A DNA stretch of 64,000 nt from Ryuthela nishihirai (GCA_038380435.1 JAWZYU010000055.1:2439680-2503679), one strand, 5' to 3'; shown: positions 22,505-34,544, counted from the stretch's first letter. Notes: a model not told the origin generated them from the letters alone. Program-made: numbers and translations.

Positions 22505-22805
22505 TTGGGTTGGGTTGTTTTACCTCTGAGCGGCACTTTTTTGCACACCATGGGCTAAATGGCCAGGTCACATGGACCCCGAAGGCTCGGAGAAGGTTGG
22601 GGGAGGGGACCCACTGGAACAGCTGTTGGGAGACAGATGATAGCCTCCCGTCAAGGCCATCCAGAGTGTTCTTTAACGTGCACAGGGTATGGCTCTCCTG
22701 CACACGGGGCCACGGCTTAACGTCCCATCCGACGGACGGCAGCCTTTCCAAGCCCATCGGTGTCCCCTACTGACCGTGGGCAGGGCGGGGAATTTTGCGG
22801 AGATA
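22505..22805 (-). mobile_element. SINE-A, head-truncated
   Basis: Ends at GAATTTTGCGGAGATA, just before the tRNA-like head. The target duplication is ATGAAAAGGGAGAG (22491-22504 and 22806-22819). Confidence 0.92.
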
Positions 22806-22861
22806 ATGAAAAGGGAGAGAAATGCATCAAGTTTAAATATGTTCAATATGGTATCAGGTAC

Positions 22862-23055
22862 AATACCCCCTCAAGCAGCTGCTTGCCAGAGGTCTGACAG
22901 GAGACTCAGTTTATATGCCACAGAAGAAGATCTGAGAGGATGGCAGGACCTCAGTATAAAAACAACACATACATCCATGCTTTCCCCGGGGCTCGAACCT
23001 AGGTCCCTTAGATCAGTAGCCAAGCACGCTAATAACTCGGCCACAGGACGGCTTA
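22862..23055 (-). mobile_element. SINE-B, near full length
   Basis: Starts CCCCCTCAAGCAGCTGCTTG and ends in the tRNA-like head (GGGGCTCGAACC, CTCGGCCACAGGAC). Slightly diverged. Confidence 0.82.
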
Positions 23056-23057
23056 CC

Positions 23058-23245
23058 AATGATATTTAATCTCTTCCCACACTCAACAGAAAACACCAGG
23101 AGTTACTTGGGTGATAGTAATCCTATCCTTAAGTTCCTTGATAGAGTGTGGTAATGGCATGTGATAAAGTGCATCTTTGATGAAATCCCACAGAAATATT
23201 TCAATGGAGTTAGGTCTGGTGAATGTGGTCATCTAAGAGGGCCCA
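23058..23245 (-). pseudogene. mariner transposase C-terminal fragment
   Basis: Read on the - strand the segment gives HSPDLTPLKYF, then (next frame) FLWDFIKDALYHMPLPHS, IKELKDRITI and VWEEIKYH. That order matches the end of mariner transposases: the third catalytic Asp in SPDLTPL, the W-x-x-x-K-D-x-x-Y block, and the R-I stretch. It has at least one frameshift and an in-frame stop. The remainder of the element is not found nearby. Confidence 0.6.
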
Positions 23246-23339
23246 CAGCTGATGCTGATCCAAGAGCCTGGAATTACTGATAGCTTGTGTTGTTTAGTTT
23301 CCTCACATTGAAATACACATTGTATTCCACTACATCTGT

Positions 23340-23638
23340 CCGCAAAATTCCCCGCCCTGCCCACGGTCAGTAGGGGACACCGATGGGCTTGGAAAGGCCG
23401 CCGTCCGTCGGATGGGACGTTAAGCCGTGGTACCGTGTGTGGGAGAGCCATACTCTGTGCACGTTAAAGAACACGCTGGATGGCCTTGACGGGAGGCTAC
23501 CATCTGTCTCCCAACAGCTGTTCCAGTGGGTCCCCTCCCCCAACCTTCTCTGAGCCTTCGGGGTCCATGTGACCTGGCCATTTAGCCCATGGTGTGCAAA
23601 AAAGTGCCGCTCAGAGGTAAAACAACCCAACCCAACAA
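23340..23638 (+). mobile_element. SINE-A, head-truncated
   Basis: Starts at CCGCAAAATTCCCCGCCC, immediately after the head. The target duplication is CCACTACATCTGT (23327-23339 and 23639-23651). Confidence 0.92.
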
Positions 23639-23651
23639 CCACTACATCTGT

Positions 23652-24572
23652 GTAATCCACCATTTCTGATTTTCCTAGAGCAGTGCTTCCCACAGAATTC
23701 AAAACAACTGCAAACTAATGAAACATTATATATTTCTCCTCACCTGTCAGGTCATTTGTTCTCATTTCATATAACAAATGGTTATATATATTTGAAGTTG
23801 TAAAGCTATTTTTAACTGCCCATATTACTATGTATTTGAATGGCTGGGACTTTTGAGGCTTAAGTTAATACTATAATTAATGCAATATGTTAAACTACTT
23901 TCAAATAGATTTAAAATTAATTACACTTCATAGCTCATTAATAGTAAAAGAAATGTTCTATAAACAATAAATTTTCAGTTATTCTAATAACTTTTCCCTA
24001 AACTTAAAAATCTTGCTTCTCGTATGCAAAGAACTATACGTTAATATTTATTAGTAGATGAATTTCACTGGATTTCTGCTACAGATGAACTATCTTATCA
24101 CAGCTTTTTTCTACACATTTTATAACAAATCTCAAGTATGTATTTGTGACGCTAATTATTTAGCAAACACTTCTGTAATTGTTGGACATTTGTTATTATA
24201 TTTGTAAATGCTAAACAAAGTCTACAAATAGTGTGGAGAAACATTTTATATTAAAGAGCAATATTTTTGAACCAAATTTAATTCAGATGTATTCTTTTAC
24301 TTTAAAAACCATACATCATACATTAGCAATTTTAAACTCAAAACTAAATTTCTTTTTAAAAATATTCTTTGAATTATACTTTACGTTAATCATTTCAACT
24401 ATAAAAAAAAACACGTTTAAGCAATAACGATGCATAAAACTCCATCAGTACTAATAACTGATGGAGTTGAAATAAAACTTTTCCCCAGAAACTGTTACTG
24501 TTTGAAAGACGAAACTGGAAAAACAGGTGGTAACAATGAAATACTGATTATTCTTTTGTAAGTCACTAAATA
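23652..24572. other. AT-rich intergenic sequence
   Basis: AT-rich. One small palindrome around 24440-24470 (AACTCCATCAGT and ACTGATGGAGTT). Nothing else recognised. Confidence 0.45.
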
Positions 24573-24787
24573 CACCTATCCCTCGATTTACACGGTACTC
24601 AGTTCACACAATTTTGGCTTTGCACGGTCAAAAAATGCAACCAGTTTCGATTGACACGGTACTGACTGAGATTTCCTTTCTACGTACGTCTCAGTCAGTA
24701 CCGTGTCAATCGAAACGGGTTGCATTTTTTGACCGTGCAAAGCCAAAATTGTGTGAACTGAGTACCGTGTAAATCGAGGGATGGGTG
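24573..24787. mobile_element. Fold-back MITE, pogo/Tigger-like ends
   Basis: 215 bases, almost entirely inverted repeat. Both arms start CACC(T/C)ATCCCTCGATTTAC and are about 100 bases long and nearly identical. The centre is short (around TTTCTACGTACG). It lies between TA dinucleotides. A diverged member starts at 60415 in the CHERP gene. Confidence 0.88.
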
Positions 24788-24957
24788 TATTCCCAATTAC
24801 ACATTAAAACCTTTTATTGCTTTCAAGAAGAAAGTGTATTATTTTTTACAATTACAAGTAACAATTGCAGCCAAACTATATTAAACACCACCCTGCAGTT
24901 TAAAAGGGGATACCTTTTAAACCTTCTTCATACCTTAGACCTTGACTGACATTGATC

Positions 24958-25125
24958 TCCAATTGGTTAGTGAGCTAGCTACTATTCTAAAAGGCATACT
25001 TGTGTTAGCTTTAAATGAGGCAGAGGTCAATAGTACTTTGATCTTTTGGAGCATGTCTTTGTAAATGGTCTGTATACAAGCTAACAGTTTCTAGGATCTC
25101 TCCAATTTGTTGCAAATCAACTAAT
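24958..25125 (+). repeat. Repeat family D, copy 3
   Basis: Diverged copy with GAGCTAGCTACTATTCTAAA and GCATGTCTTTGTAAATGG in the same order as copies 1 and 2. A SINE-B follows directly. Confidence 0.5.
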
Positions 25126-25138
25126 ACATAAAAAAAAA

Positions 25139-25315
25139 TACCCCATCAAGCAGCTGCTTGCCAGAGGTCTGACAAGAGCCTGTCAGTTTATATGCCATAG
25201 TAGGTGTGAGAGGATGGCAGGGCCTCAGCAGAAAAAAGACATACATCCATGCCTTACCAGGGGGTCAAACCCAGGTCCCTTAGATCAGTAGCCAAGCGCG
25301 CTAACCACTCGGCCA
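25139..25315 (-). mobile_element. SINE-B copy
   Basis: Starts TACCCCATCAAGCAGCTGCT and ends GCTAACCACTCGGCCATG. The head is nearly complete. Confidence 0.85.
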
Positions 25316-25551
25316 TGTTCAGCAAAAAAATTTTTTATATATACTCTAAAATTTTTTGGGAGCATTTTATATTTTAGATTAACTCTCACCATTTCTGGTT
25401 GACTATGGGTCCTCACAATCCACTGTGGTGATTTTTACTGCAATGCAAAAGGATTGATCTGCAATGTTATGAACATTCCTATCTATAGGAAGAAATAAAG
25501 CTCTGCATCATCTGAAAGGTAATGTCATCAACAATACTGTCATGTCAGGTA

Positions 25552-25821
25552 ATGGGCTGGGTTGTTTTACCTCTGAGCAGCATTTTTTTTAACACAATTG
25601 ACTAAATGGCCAGGTCACAAGGATCCCAGGGGCTCGGAAAAGGTTTGGGGGAAGAAATTCACTAGACAGCTGCTGGGAGATATCATCAACATCAAGGCCA
25701 TCCAGCGTGTTCTTTAATGTGCAAGATATGGCTCTCCCACACATAAGAGTCGCAGCTTAACATTCCATCCGATTGACGGTGGCCTTTCCAAGCTCATCGG
25801 TATCTCCTGACTGAAGGGAGG
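25552..25821 (-). mobile_element. Old SINE-A, head-truncated
   Basis: Diverged, from GGGCTGGGTTGTTTTACC to a degraded body (ATCGGTATCTCCTGACTGAA). It abuts the head of another SINE-A in opposite orientation. Confidence 0.75.
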
Positions 25822-26207
25822 GCAAGGGTGGCTCAGTCGGTAGGGCACCAGGCTTGTAATCTGTAGTTCCCAGGTTTGAGTCCCTAGCTGAGTCAGCATT
25901 GAGATTTATTTCTGCAAAATTCCCTACCCTGCCCATGGTCAGTAGGAAACACCAATGGACTTGGAAAGGCCGCCGTCCACCAGATGCAATGTTAAGCCAT
26001 GGCCTCGTGTGTGGAAAACCCATACCCTGTGCATGTTAAAGAACACACTGGATGGCCTTGACAGGAGGTTACCATCTGTCTGCCAATAGCTGTTCCAGTG
26101 GGTCCCCTCCCCCAACCTTCTCTGAGCCTTCGGGGTCCATGTGACCTGGCCATTTAGCCCATGGTGTGCAAAAAAGTGCCGCTCAGAGGTAAAACAACCC
26201 AACTCAA
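25822..26207 (+). mobile_element. SINE-A, full length, moderately diverged
   Basis: Head GGGCAAGGGTGGCTCAGTCG, tail AAAACAACCCAACTCA. It lies head-to-head with the copy at 25552-25821. Confidence 0.85.
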
Positions 26208-26288
26208 TATTTATATTCTGTTTATTAAAATACTTGAGACATATAAACACCTGTGTATTACACTGATTGGAAGTGAGTTGCTTGCTAA

Positions 26289-26621
26289 ATGTTACATCCG
26301 ATCATTGTTGTTTTAACACTGTCTTTCAATTTTTACAATTTACTGGTTATTTTACTTCCTGTTTATTGCATATATATATGTTTGACTCAGGTTGCACACC
26401 TGGGTTATTTTTATTTATATTACAACATATTTCTACATTTGTTTATTGCTATTCACTACCAGCCATTTTACTGTTTTAAGTTTTTCTTGTTGAATTTCTT
26501 GTTTATTTTTTAAAACTGTTTGAGGGTTTTATGACTTTTGTCTTTTTTTTTTTATGACATTCGTTTGGTGCATTATAGCCTTAGATATTAATGCCCCATA
26601 AAACCCTAAACAATCTAACCA
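26289..26621 (+). mobile_element. LINE 3' UTR fragment (related to 10941-12543)
   Basis: It matches the last part of that LINE: CCGATCATTG, CACCTGGGTTATTTTTATTT, then TTTGGTGCATTATAGCCTTA and CCATAAAACCCTAAACAATC at the tail. It is diverged and has no coding. Confidence 0.65.
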
Positions 26622-26631
26622 AGCTTGCTAA

Positions 26632-27345
26632 ATGGCAAGGTCACAAGGTCCAAGGGCATAGAGAAAGTTGAGGGAAGGTGATCAGATGCAGAGCTGTTAG
26701 GAAACAAATGGTTGTCTCCTGTCAAGGACGGGGGTGGCTCAGTCGGTAGCGCGCCAGGCTCGTAATCTGTAGTTCCCAGGTTCGAGTCCCAGCTGGGTCA
26801 GTGTTGAGATTTATCTCCGCAAAATTCCCCGCCCTGCCCACGGTCAGTAGGGGACACCGATGGGCCTGGAAAGGCCGCCGTCCGTCGGATGGGACGTTAA
26901 GCCGTGGCCCCGTGTGAGGGAGAGCATACCCTGTGCACGTTAAATAAACGCTGGATGGCCTTGACGGGAGGCTACCATGTCTCCCAACAGCTGTTCCAGT
27001 GGGTCCCCTCCCTTAACCTTCTCTGAGCCTTCGGGGTCCATGTGACCTGGCCATTTAGCCCATGGTGTGCAAAAAAGTGCCGCTCAGAGGTAAAACAATC
27101 CAACGTTAAAGAACACACTGGATGGCCTTGACGAGAGGCTACCATCTGTCTCCCAACAGCTGTTCCAGTGGGTCCCCTCCCCCAACCTTCTCTGAGCCTT
27201 CGGGGTCCATGTGACCTGGCCATTTTAGCCCATGGTGTGCAAAAAAGTGCCGCTCAGAGGTAAAACAACCCAACCCTGTCAAGGACATCCAGTGTTCTTT
27301 AATGTGCACACTCTCCTGTACACAGAACCATATGTGCATCGTCAA
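26632..27345 (-). mobile_element. Old SINE-A split by a younger SINE-A
   Basis: Left piece 26632-26729 (GCTAAATGGCAAGGTCACAA), right piece 27275-27345 (GTTCTTTAATGTGCACACTC). The split site is the target of the copy 26730-27274. Confidence 0.75.
26730..27274 (+). mobile_element. SINE-A with duplicated 3' half
   Basis: A complete copy to about 27104, then a second 3' half restarting at ACGTTAAAGAACACACTGG and running to the tail at 27274. The duplication CCTGTCAAGGAC (26718-26729 and 27275-27286) encloses both, so they were inserted as one unit. Compare 35047-35735. Confidence 0.88.
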
Positions 27346-27690
27346 GTATTGGATGCCCTTCCACCTGAACCAAGCAGCACTAGCCAGTTCTCTTCACCTC
27401 AATGGCTTAACTGCTTAAACATCTAAATTCTGTCCATTTCATCACATGATTATACAAGATGGCAAGGTTATTTAACATGCATTTTCTGTATCCTCTTATA
27501 TTCATTTCTCTATGCAGATGGCACTATCCTTTGTATCCTTTGGTATCATACTCAACAATATACAATTGCAATTACAATTTGCTACAAAATAAACATGAAT
27601 TCCTATTTACTACATATTAAAGAAACTAGAATCATTCAAGCTGAATGTTCCAATTCCTTGCCATTTTTAGCATTACTTTCTATCCTGTAA
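27346..27690. other. AT-rich intergenic sequence
   Basis: No coding or repeat signal recognised. Confidence 0.45.
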
Positions 27691-27700
27691 CCTTAGGGTT

Positions 27701-28078
27701 GTTTTGGGTTGTTTTACCTCTGAGCGGCACTTTTTTGCACACCATGGGCTAAATGGCCAGGTCACATGGACCCCGAAGGCTCAGAGAAGGTTGGGGGAGG
27801 GGACCCACTGGAACAGCTGTTGGGAGACAGATGGTAGCCTCCCGTCAAGGCCATCCAGCGTGTTCTTTAATGTGCACAGGGTATGGCTCTCCCACACACG
27901 GGGCCACGGCTTAACGTCCCATCCGACGGACAGCGGCCTTTCCAAGCCCATCGGTGTCCCCTACTGACCGTGGGCAGGGCGGGGAATTTTGCGGAGATAA
28001 ATCTCAACGCTGACCCAGCTGGGACTCGAACCTGGGAACTACAGATTACGAGCCTGGCGCGCTACCGACTGAGCCGTC
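27701..28078 (-). mobile_element. SINE-A, near full length
   Basis: Target duplication CCTTTAGGGTT (with one base missing at the left site, 27691-27700; right site 28079-28089). The head ends GACTGAGCCGTCC. Confidence 0.88.
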
Positions 28079-28089
28079 CCTTTAGGGTT

Positions 28090-28673
28090 CAATGCCATAA
28101 ATTTGGAATGTTCAGCCCAAAGTTTTCTGGTTTATTTAATATGTATATAGTAGGAATTCATTTTTTGTTTGCATAAATAACAAGTATAAAAAATTATTGG
28201 CAGAAAGGTTTAATTTCCATTTTCAAAAGCAGAGATTTTGTTAAGAGAAAGATGTAATTGTTGCATATAGTTGACTGAGGAGTCTGAATACCAAAGGGCA
28301 ATGTTATCTGCTTAACAAAGAAATAGATAAAGATGTGCAAGTTCCTATTTAAAGTAATGTATATAATAATTGAACAATAATTATTTCTCCCAAATAGTTT
28401 GTGTAAATTTGTAGTTAAAGGTATAGGGCAATTAATATCATAGGTTTGGGTAGATAGCTCATAGTGCAATCATTTTGGGTAATTATTCTGTGCACATACT
28501 ATCTGAGTAAATTATATAGATGGCCAACTTGAAGGTGGATTTTAAAACTTCGTTATTTAATGCATTTTTCTATATCAAAATTGCATATCTCGGCTATTTT
28601 AAGATAAATGAACATTTAAGGCAACAAAGTTTTGAAGTGCTACAATCCATCTAGCATTTATACATTGGCGACT
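28090..28673. other. AT-rich intergenic sequence
   Basis: Low-complexity frames only. Nothing recognised. Confidence 0.45.
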
Positions 28674-28684
28674 CGCGAGTTTCT

Positions 28685-29061
28685 GCGGGGCGGGGGTGGC
28701 TCAGTCGGTAGCGCGCCAGGCTCGTAATCTGTAGTTCCCAGGTTCGAGTCCCAGCTGGGTCAACGTTGAGATTTATCTCCGCAAAATTCCCCGCCCTGCC
28801 CACGGTCAGTAGGGGACACCGATGGGCTTGGAAAGGCCGCCGTCCGTCGGATGGGACGTTAAGCCGTGTGCGGGAGAGACATACCCTGTGCACGTTAAAG
28901 AACACGCTGGATGGCCTTGACGGGAGGCTACCATCTGTTTCCCAACAGCTGTTCCAGTGGGTCCCCTCCCCCAACCTTCTCTGAGCCTTCGGGATCCATG
29001 TGACCTGGCCATTTAGCCCATGGTGTGCCAAAAAGTGCCGCTCAGAGGTAAAACAACCCAA
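28685..29061 (+). mobile_element. SINE-A, full length
   Basis: Target duplication CGCGAGTTTCT (28674-28684 and 29062-29072). A deletion of about 11 bases in the body (CCGTGTGCGGGAGAGACATA) is private to this copy. Confidence 0.92.
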
Positions 29062-29072
29062 CGCGAGTTTCT

Positions 29073-30058
29073 TAAATAGGTTTGGCCAGCATAATATTCT
29101 ATAAACCAATTAGAGATGCGCGGTGATGGCTCAGATGGTAATGTGCAACATGGGCAATTTTCTATGCTAACCTTAACTCTGTCCTCAGTGAAAAAAGGCA
29201 TATCAATTGGATTGGAAAAGAAATATGTTCGTGTAACAAAATTTCCAATATGAAATTGGGTCTGATATATTGTGGCTTATGTCAGGCACGTACCCAAAAA
29301 TTTAGCTTGAGTGGAGTGGTGAGAATTTAACCTCTCGGGTGTGTGACTTAAAACTTTCTCTTAATATTTCACGCTGATAATTTGGGCGTGCAAGACAGTT
29401 TCGAGTGTAGGCGTATTACTTCACTAAATGCTTAGTGAAATAAAACGGGGAAGATATTTTAGAGAGCAATTATCCACCTAAAATATTTTTGTTTTTTATT
29501 CCAATTCGGAGTTTTAGTATATACACTACAGAAATTTTGGTGGGGCCAGAGTAATGACGAGCCACCACTGCATTTAGAATTAATCTGATGGCCAATACGA
29601 ACGTTCACCTCTGTGGCGAAGCGTAAAATCACTTGTATGATGCAATAAAAAAAAAGAGTCAAAATAAAAAAAGATGAAAAATCCCTTCTAACATTGTGCA
29701 GACAAAAAAAAACTATATTACACTCGAATTATTTTTCTTACGACGATGACAACTCGAATATTTTATTATCATGTACTATTTCAAAAATTGAAAATCATTG
29801 TCCTTTGCCTGGAACATTCGTTTAATTTACATTATGTCAGCATGATAAATAAAAGAATATTAAATTTTAAATTATAAAAATAAATCATCTTTTGCACTTT
29901 TTACAATAAAAAATTTTTTACACAGAAAGCAAATACTTTAATAGATTCCTCCTTTCGTTTACTTCCAATGTTTACTTCTTGAAAACATCGTTTTCTTCCG
30001 TATTTTGGGAAGTAACCGAACATTGATATTTTCTGTGGGAAGGGACAATAAATCTCTA
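29073..30058. other. Intergenic sequence, mostly unassigned
   Basis: A weak tRNA-like stretch at 29118-29150 (GCGGTGATGGCTCAGATGG). A possible hAT-like end CAGGCACGTACCCAAAAATT at 29284, without a partner that I can find. The rest is AT-rich. Confidence 0.4.
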
Positions 30059-32455
30059 GTGAGAACTAGAGGTCCTATATGGGTTGGCCATCTCAAAATT
30101 GGACGCCATGTTTTGTCGTCTCTCGGATTGTTTAGCGTGCATAGCTGAATGGGATTGCACGAATACTTATGGATTCATGAAAAGGTAAGATAATATTTGA
30201 TACAGATTTCAGTGTTCATGATTGGAAGCATTTTAGAAAACGGCTAAAAAAAAAAGTAAATTTTACGGCTTTTTTTTTCTTTAAAAAAAAGATATAATTT
30301 TGTTTTGTTGTCTCGTCTGTCTGTAGACATCGAGCTTTTTTGTTTATACAGATAAATGAAAAATTATTTTTGTGTTAGATAGGAATTAATGATATATTAC
30401 GATTTGCATTTTTCGAATCTCCCAAAAGTTACAACTGCGCCCTCTAACCGTGGAAAATTTTTAAAATTCCAAAATATCAAACGAATATTCCAAACGATGT
30501 AGTTATGTTAGAAGTTTAAAATTTTGGTGTTGGAATGTGAAGGTTACGAAGTTACTATTGGCAACAATCACTTGACCCTTTAGACCCAGGGGGAAGGTGA
30601 ATGCAACTTTTTTTGTTTTAACAGAAAAGTGCATGTTTTTAGAGATAAATTAAAAATTCTTTTTGGATTGGTCAGGTATTGATGAAATATTACAATTTGC
30701 ATTTTGCGAATTTCCCAAAAGCTAAAACTGCGCCCTCCAACGGTGGAAAAAATTTAAAAATACCAAAAATTTAAAACGAATATTGCAAACGATGTAGTTA
30801 GGGTAGAAATTTAAAACTTTGGTCGTGGAACGTGACAGTGTTAAAAATTCCATTGACAACAATGAGTTGACCCTAAGCCCAAGGTAGGGAAGAAACGGAA
30901 CAGTTTTGTTTTAAGAGATAATTAGAAATCTCTTTTTTAGTTACTTAATAAAATGTAAATCGCATTTTCAAAGGTAGTTTTAATTTATGTTATTAGAGAT
31001 CACTAAATATCGGAACTGCAAAATTTTTAACGAATGTTTCAAATAATCTCTTAATGGTAGAAATTTCCGCAAAATAAACAATTAATATTTTATTAGTACC
31101 TGTAATGTGCAAAAAAAAGGTTTTTCATTTATCTCTTAAAGCAGAAAAGTTGCATTTTACCAATGGGACAAATCATTACTATTAGGGTAAACCACTTGAT
31201 TATTACACTCTATGATCAAAAACGTAAGTTTCTAGAAAAAAATAGATCGTTTGCAATATTTATTTAAAGATTTGCCATTTTTCAACTACTTCCGCCGCTA
31301 AAGGTCGCTTTTCGAGTTTTTATTTACCCTCTTTAGTACTCTCCAACACTGGAAATTGCAGCTGATGGGGATTCCAAAACCATAAATATTAACATTTTTG
31401 TGAAAAAAAAAATTCGCCGACATACGGGATTCGATAAATATGTCAGAACATTCTAACCTGTTGAACTAAAGCCGTCTTTTTTCACAAGAAACGTTTATTG
31501 ATTTATAGATGCTTAAACGTCTACAGGTAATGCTGAATTTAAAAATATTGTTTAAATCATTAATATTTTGTTAATGTCTGTAAAACAAAAAAAAAAAAAA
31601 CATTGTTTCTTTTATATCTAAAAGTTTCATTTTCGCGCACCCTTTGGCTAAGATGGCAAAACCTTGTTGCCGTTGTAAACCTTCTAACCATAACATTCTA
31701 CTATCAAAATTTCAGATTTCCAGTGTAAATGGTTTGCTGTAATATTCGTTTCAAATTTTAGCATTTTTCTATCTTTTCCCACCGCTAGAAGGCGCTATTA
31801 AAGCTATTGAAATTTTTCGAAATTGCTAATCACAATATTTGTTCGACACCTATCCAACCCAAAAAGAATTTTTCATTTATCTCTAAAAGTAAAAAAATTG
31901 ATTGTCTATAGACGGACAGACAGGTGGAAAGATAAATGGACAAACAACAGTTAACAGAGAGATGGACAGACAAAAGTTAACAGAGACGGACAGACAGATG
32001 TACAGACAGACGAACAAGTATTGGCATAGGCAAACGACAAAATGAAAACAGCTCGTTTTTCAAACGAACCTTAAAATAAATTATTTGTTGGTTTTCAGTT
32101 AGCTCGTTTCACTTTGGCAGCCGTTTGCCATCTTCTGATAGTTTTTCAGATAAACCGTTTTCAGACGGACCGTCTTCTGATAGTTTCTCGGGGGAAAAAT
32201 ATTCATTAAATTATTTCTTTGAGTGAAATTTTTACACCAAAATGCAGTGCAGTGAGGCATTCATAAAATATAACAGCTTTTATAGACAAAAAAAGTGGTA
32301 GAAAGATATAAAACTGTAACAACTGAGAAGTTTTAACTTGGTACATACACTAACTCCATAGACTTTCGACTCACGGTACGACAAAACATGGCGTCCATAA
32401 ACCACGTGACTCAATCAACCAATGGCAGTGAATCACCGAGATGGCCAGCCTCTAA

Positions 32456-33000
32456 CACCCTCTCCAAACACACTACATCTTAACTACCTATCCAGAAGGG
32501 CCCAAACAGCAATACAGACTCCGAACTGGCAGAGCAAACATCAACAAAGACTTATTTATGATTAGAAAAATACATTCTGCACTCTGCCCAAACTGCCAAG
32601 TGATAGAGGATATCCCCCACTACCTACTACACTGTCAAATATACAACACACAAAGGCACACCCTCTATCACAAACTTGCTACACTTGGAGTCACCACATT
32701 CACCTTACAGACCATCTTAAACCCCACCCATACAAAGGGAAAATCACATTTCAGGGCCCTGGCCCATTTCATACAAAGTACTGGCAAAATCCTTTAACCT
32801 TCCAACTTCTTGCAGACTCTCCATCTCAATATGTGAAATATGACTCTCCTCCCTGCAGACACCTCCTACTCAAAAGATCCGTTGGACACCAAAAGATCCA
32901 GATGCCAAAAAGAAACGAAGGGACAAAAAAGAAGCATTTTGGACACATTACTGCACCACCCTATTTCCTTAGTGCAATTGTATTGGTGTTTTCAAAAAAA
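32456..33000 (+). pseudogene. LINE reverse transcriptase C-terminal fragment
   Basis: In frame before the methionine at 32558 the translation reads YRLRTGRANINKDLF, then SALCPNCQVIEDIPHYLLHC. This is the LRTGH-like strand and the C-x2-C-x8-H-x4-C motif found after RT in CR1/Jockey/R1-type LINEs. It differs in sequence from the LINE at 10941. The frame ends at 32797; a second short frame and an (AT) run follow. It is a fragment, with no endonuclease or RT palm. Confidence 0.6.
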
Positions 33001-33094
33001 AATATATATATATAATTATACTCTGTAACAATAGACTAGAACTCCCAAAGTACCCTTTTTCAAAAATAATTACTAGTGGTGGCAAACCATCTGC

Positions 33095-33265
33095 CTGACC
33101 AATTTTCATCACGTTAGTTTTCTGTCTGTTTATAACCAAACCTACTATACTACAGTCTCATCAACAACTCGAATGAAAGAGTTCATCTCATTTGCCAAAA
33201 GAGCTAAATCATCAGCACATTTTAAATCAGAATTTTTAAGATCTGCAGCCCATTTTAGGCCATCC
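33095..33265 (-). pseudogene. RTE-like LINE internal fragment
   Basis: On the - strand the sequence corresponds to the segment just after the YADD motif of the RTE element at 54539-56947 (compare its 55200-55370): shared blocks GACCAATTTTCATCAC, TAACCAAACCTACT, GAAAGAGTTCATCTCAT and AAATCATCAGCA. It contains frameshifts. Confidence 0.75.
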
Positions 33266-33680
33266 TTAATTGTAAGAGATTAGGGGCGATTTTGAATATT
33301 TACCTTGCACCCTTCTTACCAACTTCCTGCCAACATGGGCCACACAGTGATCACACACGCTACAATTTTCACTCCCAGAAGAATTTTACTCCAAATCTCT
33401 CCCCTCCCCACCCTCTTGCCACAAAACTACGACGCAGCACTTCCTTGGTACGAAACTTCAACCACCTCCTTCATTATTAGGCGGCTTGCAGCCAAAAGCC
33501 TATCGCCGATATGTAGGGTCTCTAGCACTTCACTGCACTGGTCCCTACTTTTTGACGTAACACAAAAAAAACTTTTTCTCGTGGACCAGATGATAAAGGG
33601 ACCAAGGTCCCTTTTACAAAATGGTCCAGTTTTTAAAGAAGGATGTTAGACTCTAACTATACAGGACCTCTAGTGAGAAC

Positions 33681-34150
33681 CATTGAGGTGGTGAGAAACT
33701 TCGCCTTTCCAAGTGCTGAAGATGGAATGCTTGAAGATGAATTTAGCCTCTTCAAGCATTTCTCTTCTAAAAACTAGGAAGTCAAGTTTCAGAAGATAAA
33801 ATTATCCATGAGGTCAATGCAATAAGGGGGGGGGGGGGGGGGGGGGTCTGTTTGTAAAAAGGACATATGATGAACGATTTCGGTTTGTCAAAACTATAAC
33901 TAGATTATTGATGATTGCCATACAATTACTTATAGGCAGTATTGTCAAATTCTTTTATTATGAGAACAATGAACTGCCCTCATTCTTTTCGACCATACAT
34001 AGGATAGACCACGCGCGCTCCATCGTCGCAGCTAACCAGTTGATTCTGAGAGCTGTAGGCTGGAATCAGTTGTGAGGAGTCGAGTCGCGGCATGATTCTT
34101 GTCACCTCTTTATTGATTCAGATTTTTTGTCAGTTACGCACTTCGTTAGG
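33681..34150. other. Unassigned sequence with a G run
   Basis: A run of about 19 G at 33827-33847. The surrounding sequence is not recognised. Confidence 0.4.
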
Positions 34151-34534
34151 GTTGGGTTGTTTTACCTCTGAGCGGCACTTTTTTGCACACCATGGGCTAA
34201 ATGGCCAGGTCACATGGACCCCGAAGGCTCAGAGAAGGTTGGGGAGGGGACCCACTGGAACAGCTGTTAAGAGACAGATGGTAGCCTCCCGTCAAGGCCA
34301 TCCAGCGTGTTCTTTAACGTGCACAGGGTATGGCTCTCCCGCACACGGAACCACGGCTTAACGTCCCATCCGACGGACGGCGGCCTTTCCAAGCCCATCG
34401 GTGTCCCCTACTGACCGTGGGCAGGGTGGGGGAATTCTGCGGAGATAAATTTCAACGCTAACCCAGCTGGGACTCGAACCTGGGAACTACAGATTACGGG
34501 CCTGGCGCGCATCCGACTGAGCCACCCCCGCCCC
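34151..34534 (-). mobile_element. SINE-A, near full length
   Basis: Starts GTTGGGTTGTTTTACC and ends in the head at GAGCCACCCCCGCCCCC. I could not identify a target duplication. Confidence 0.85.
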
Positions 34535-34544
34535 CGAAGCATAC

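Larger units (their letters stand above)
30067..33672. mobile_element. Large transposon-like element with 8-base target duplication
   Basis: The ends TAGAGGTCCTATAT (30067) and, inverted, TAGAGGTCCTGTAT (33672) match at 13 of 14 bases. They are flanked by the exact 8-base duplication GTGAGAAC (30059-30066 and 33673-33680), as expected for hAT or P-type elements. Inside, 30067-30130 is inverted at 32378-32455 (shared GGCCATCTC and GGACGCCATGTTTTGTCG). Two tandem AT-rich units (about 30355-30600 and 30645-30880) have an inverted relative at 31620-31930. No transposase was found. Two retrotransposon fragments lie in the right third. Confidence 0.68.

Noticed and set aside
29284..29590. Possible hAT end CAGGCACGTACCCAAAAATT
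   Set aside because: I found no inverted partner or 8 bp duplication within 1 kb.
32100..32200. Short direct repeats resembling a CRISPR-like array near 31900-32030 (GACAGACAGA units)
   Set aside because: Simple GACA-type sequence inside a eukaryotic repeat; no regular spacers.
33292..33649. Overlapping + strand frames of 62 and 114 codons
   Set aside because: No recognisable domain; they lie at the right end of the large transposon-like element.
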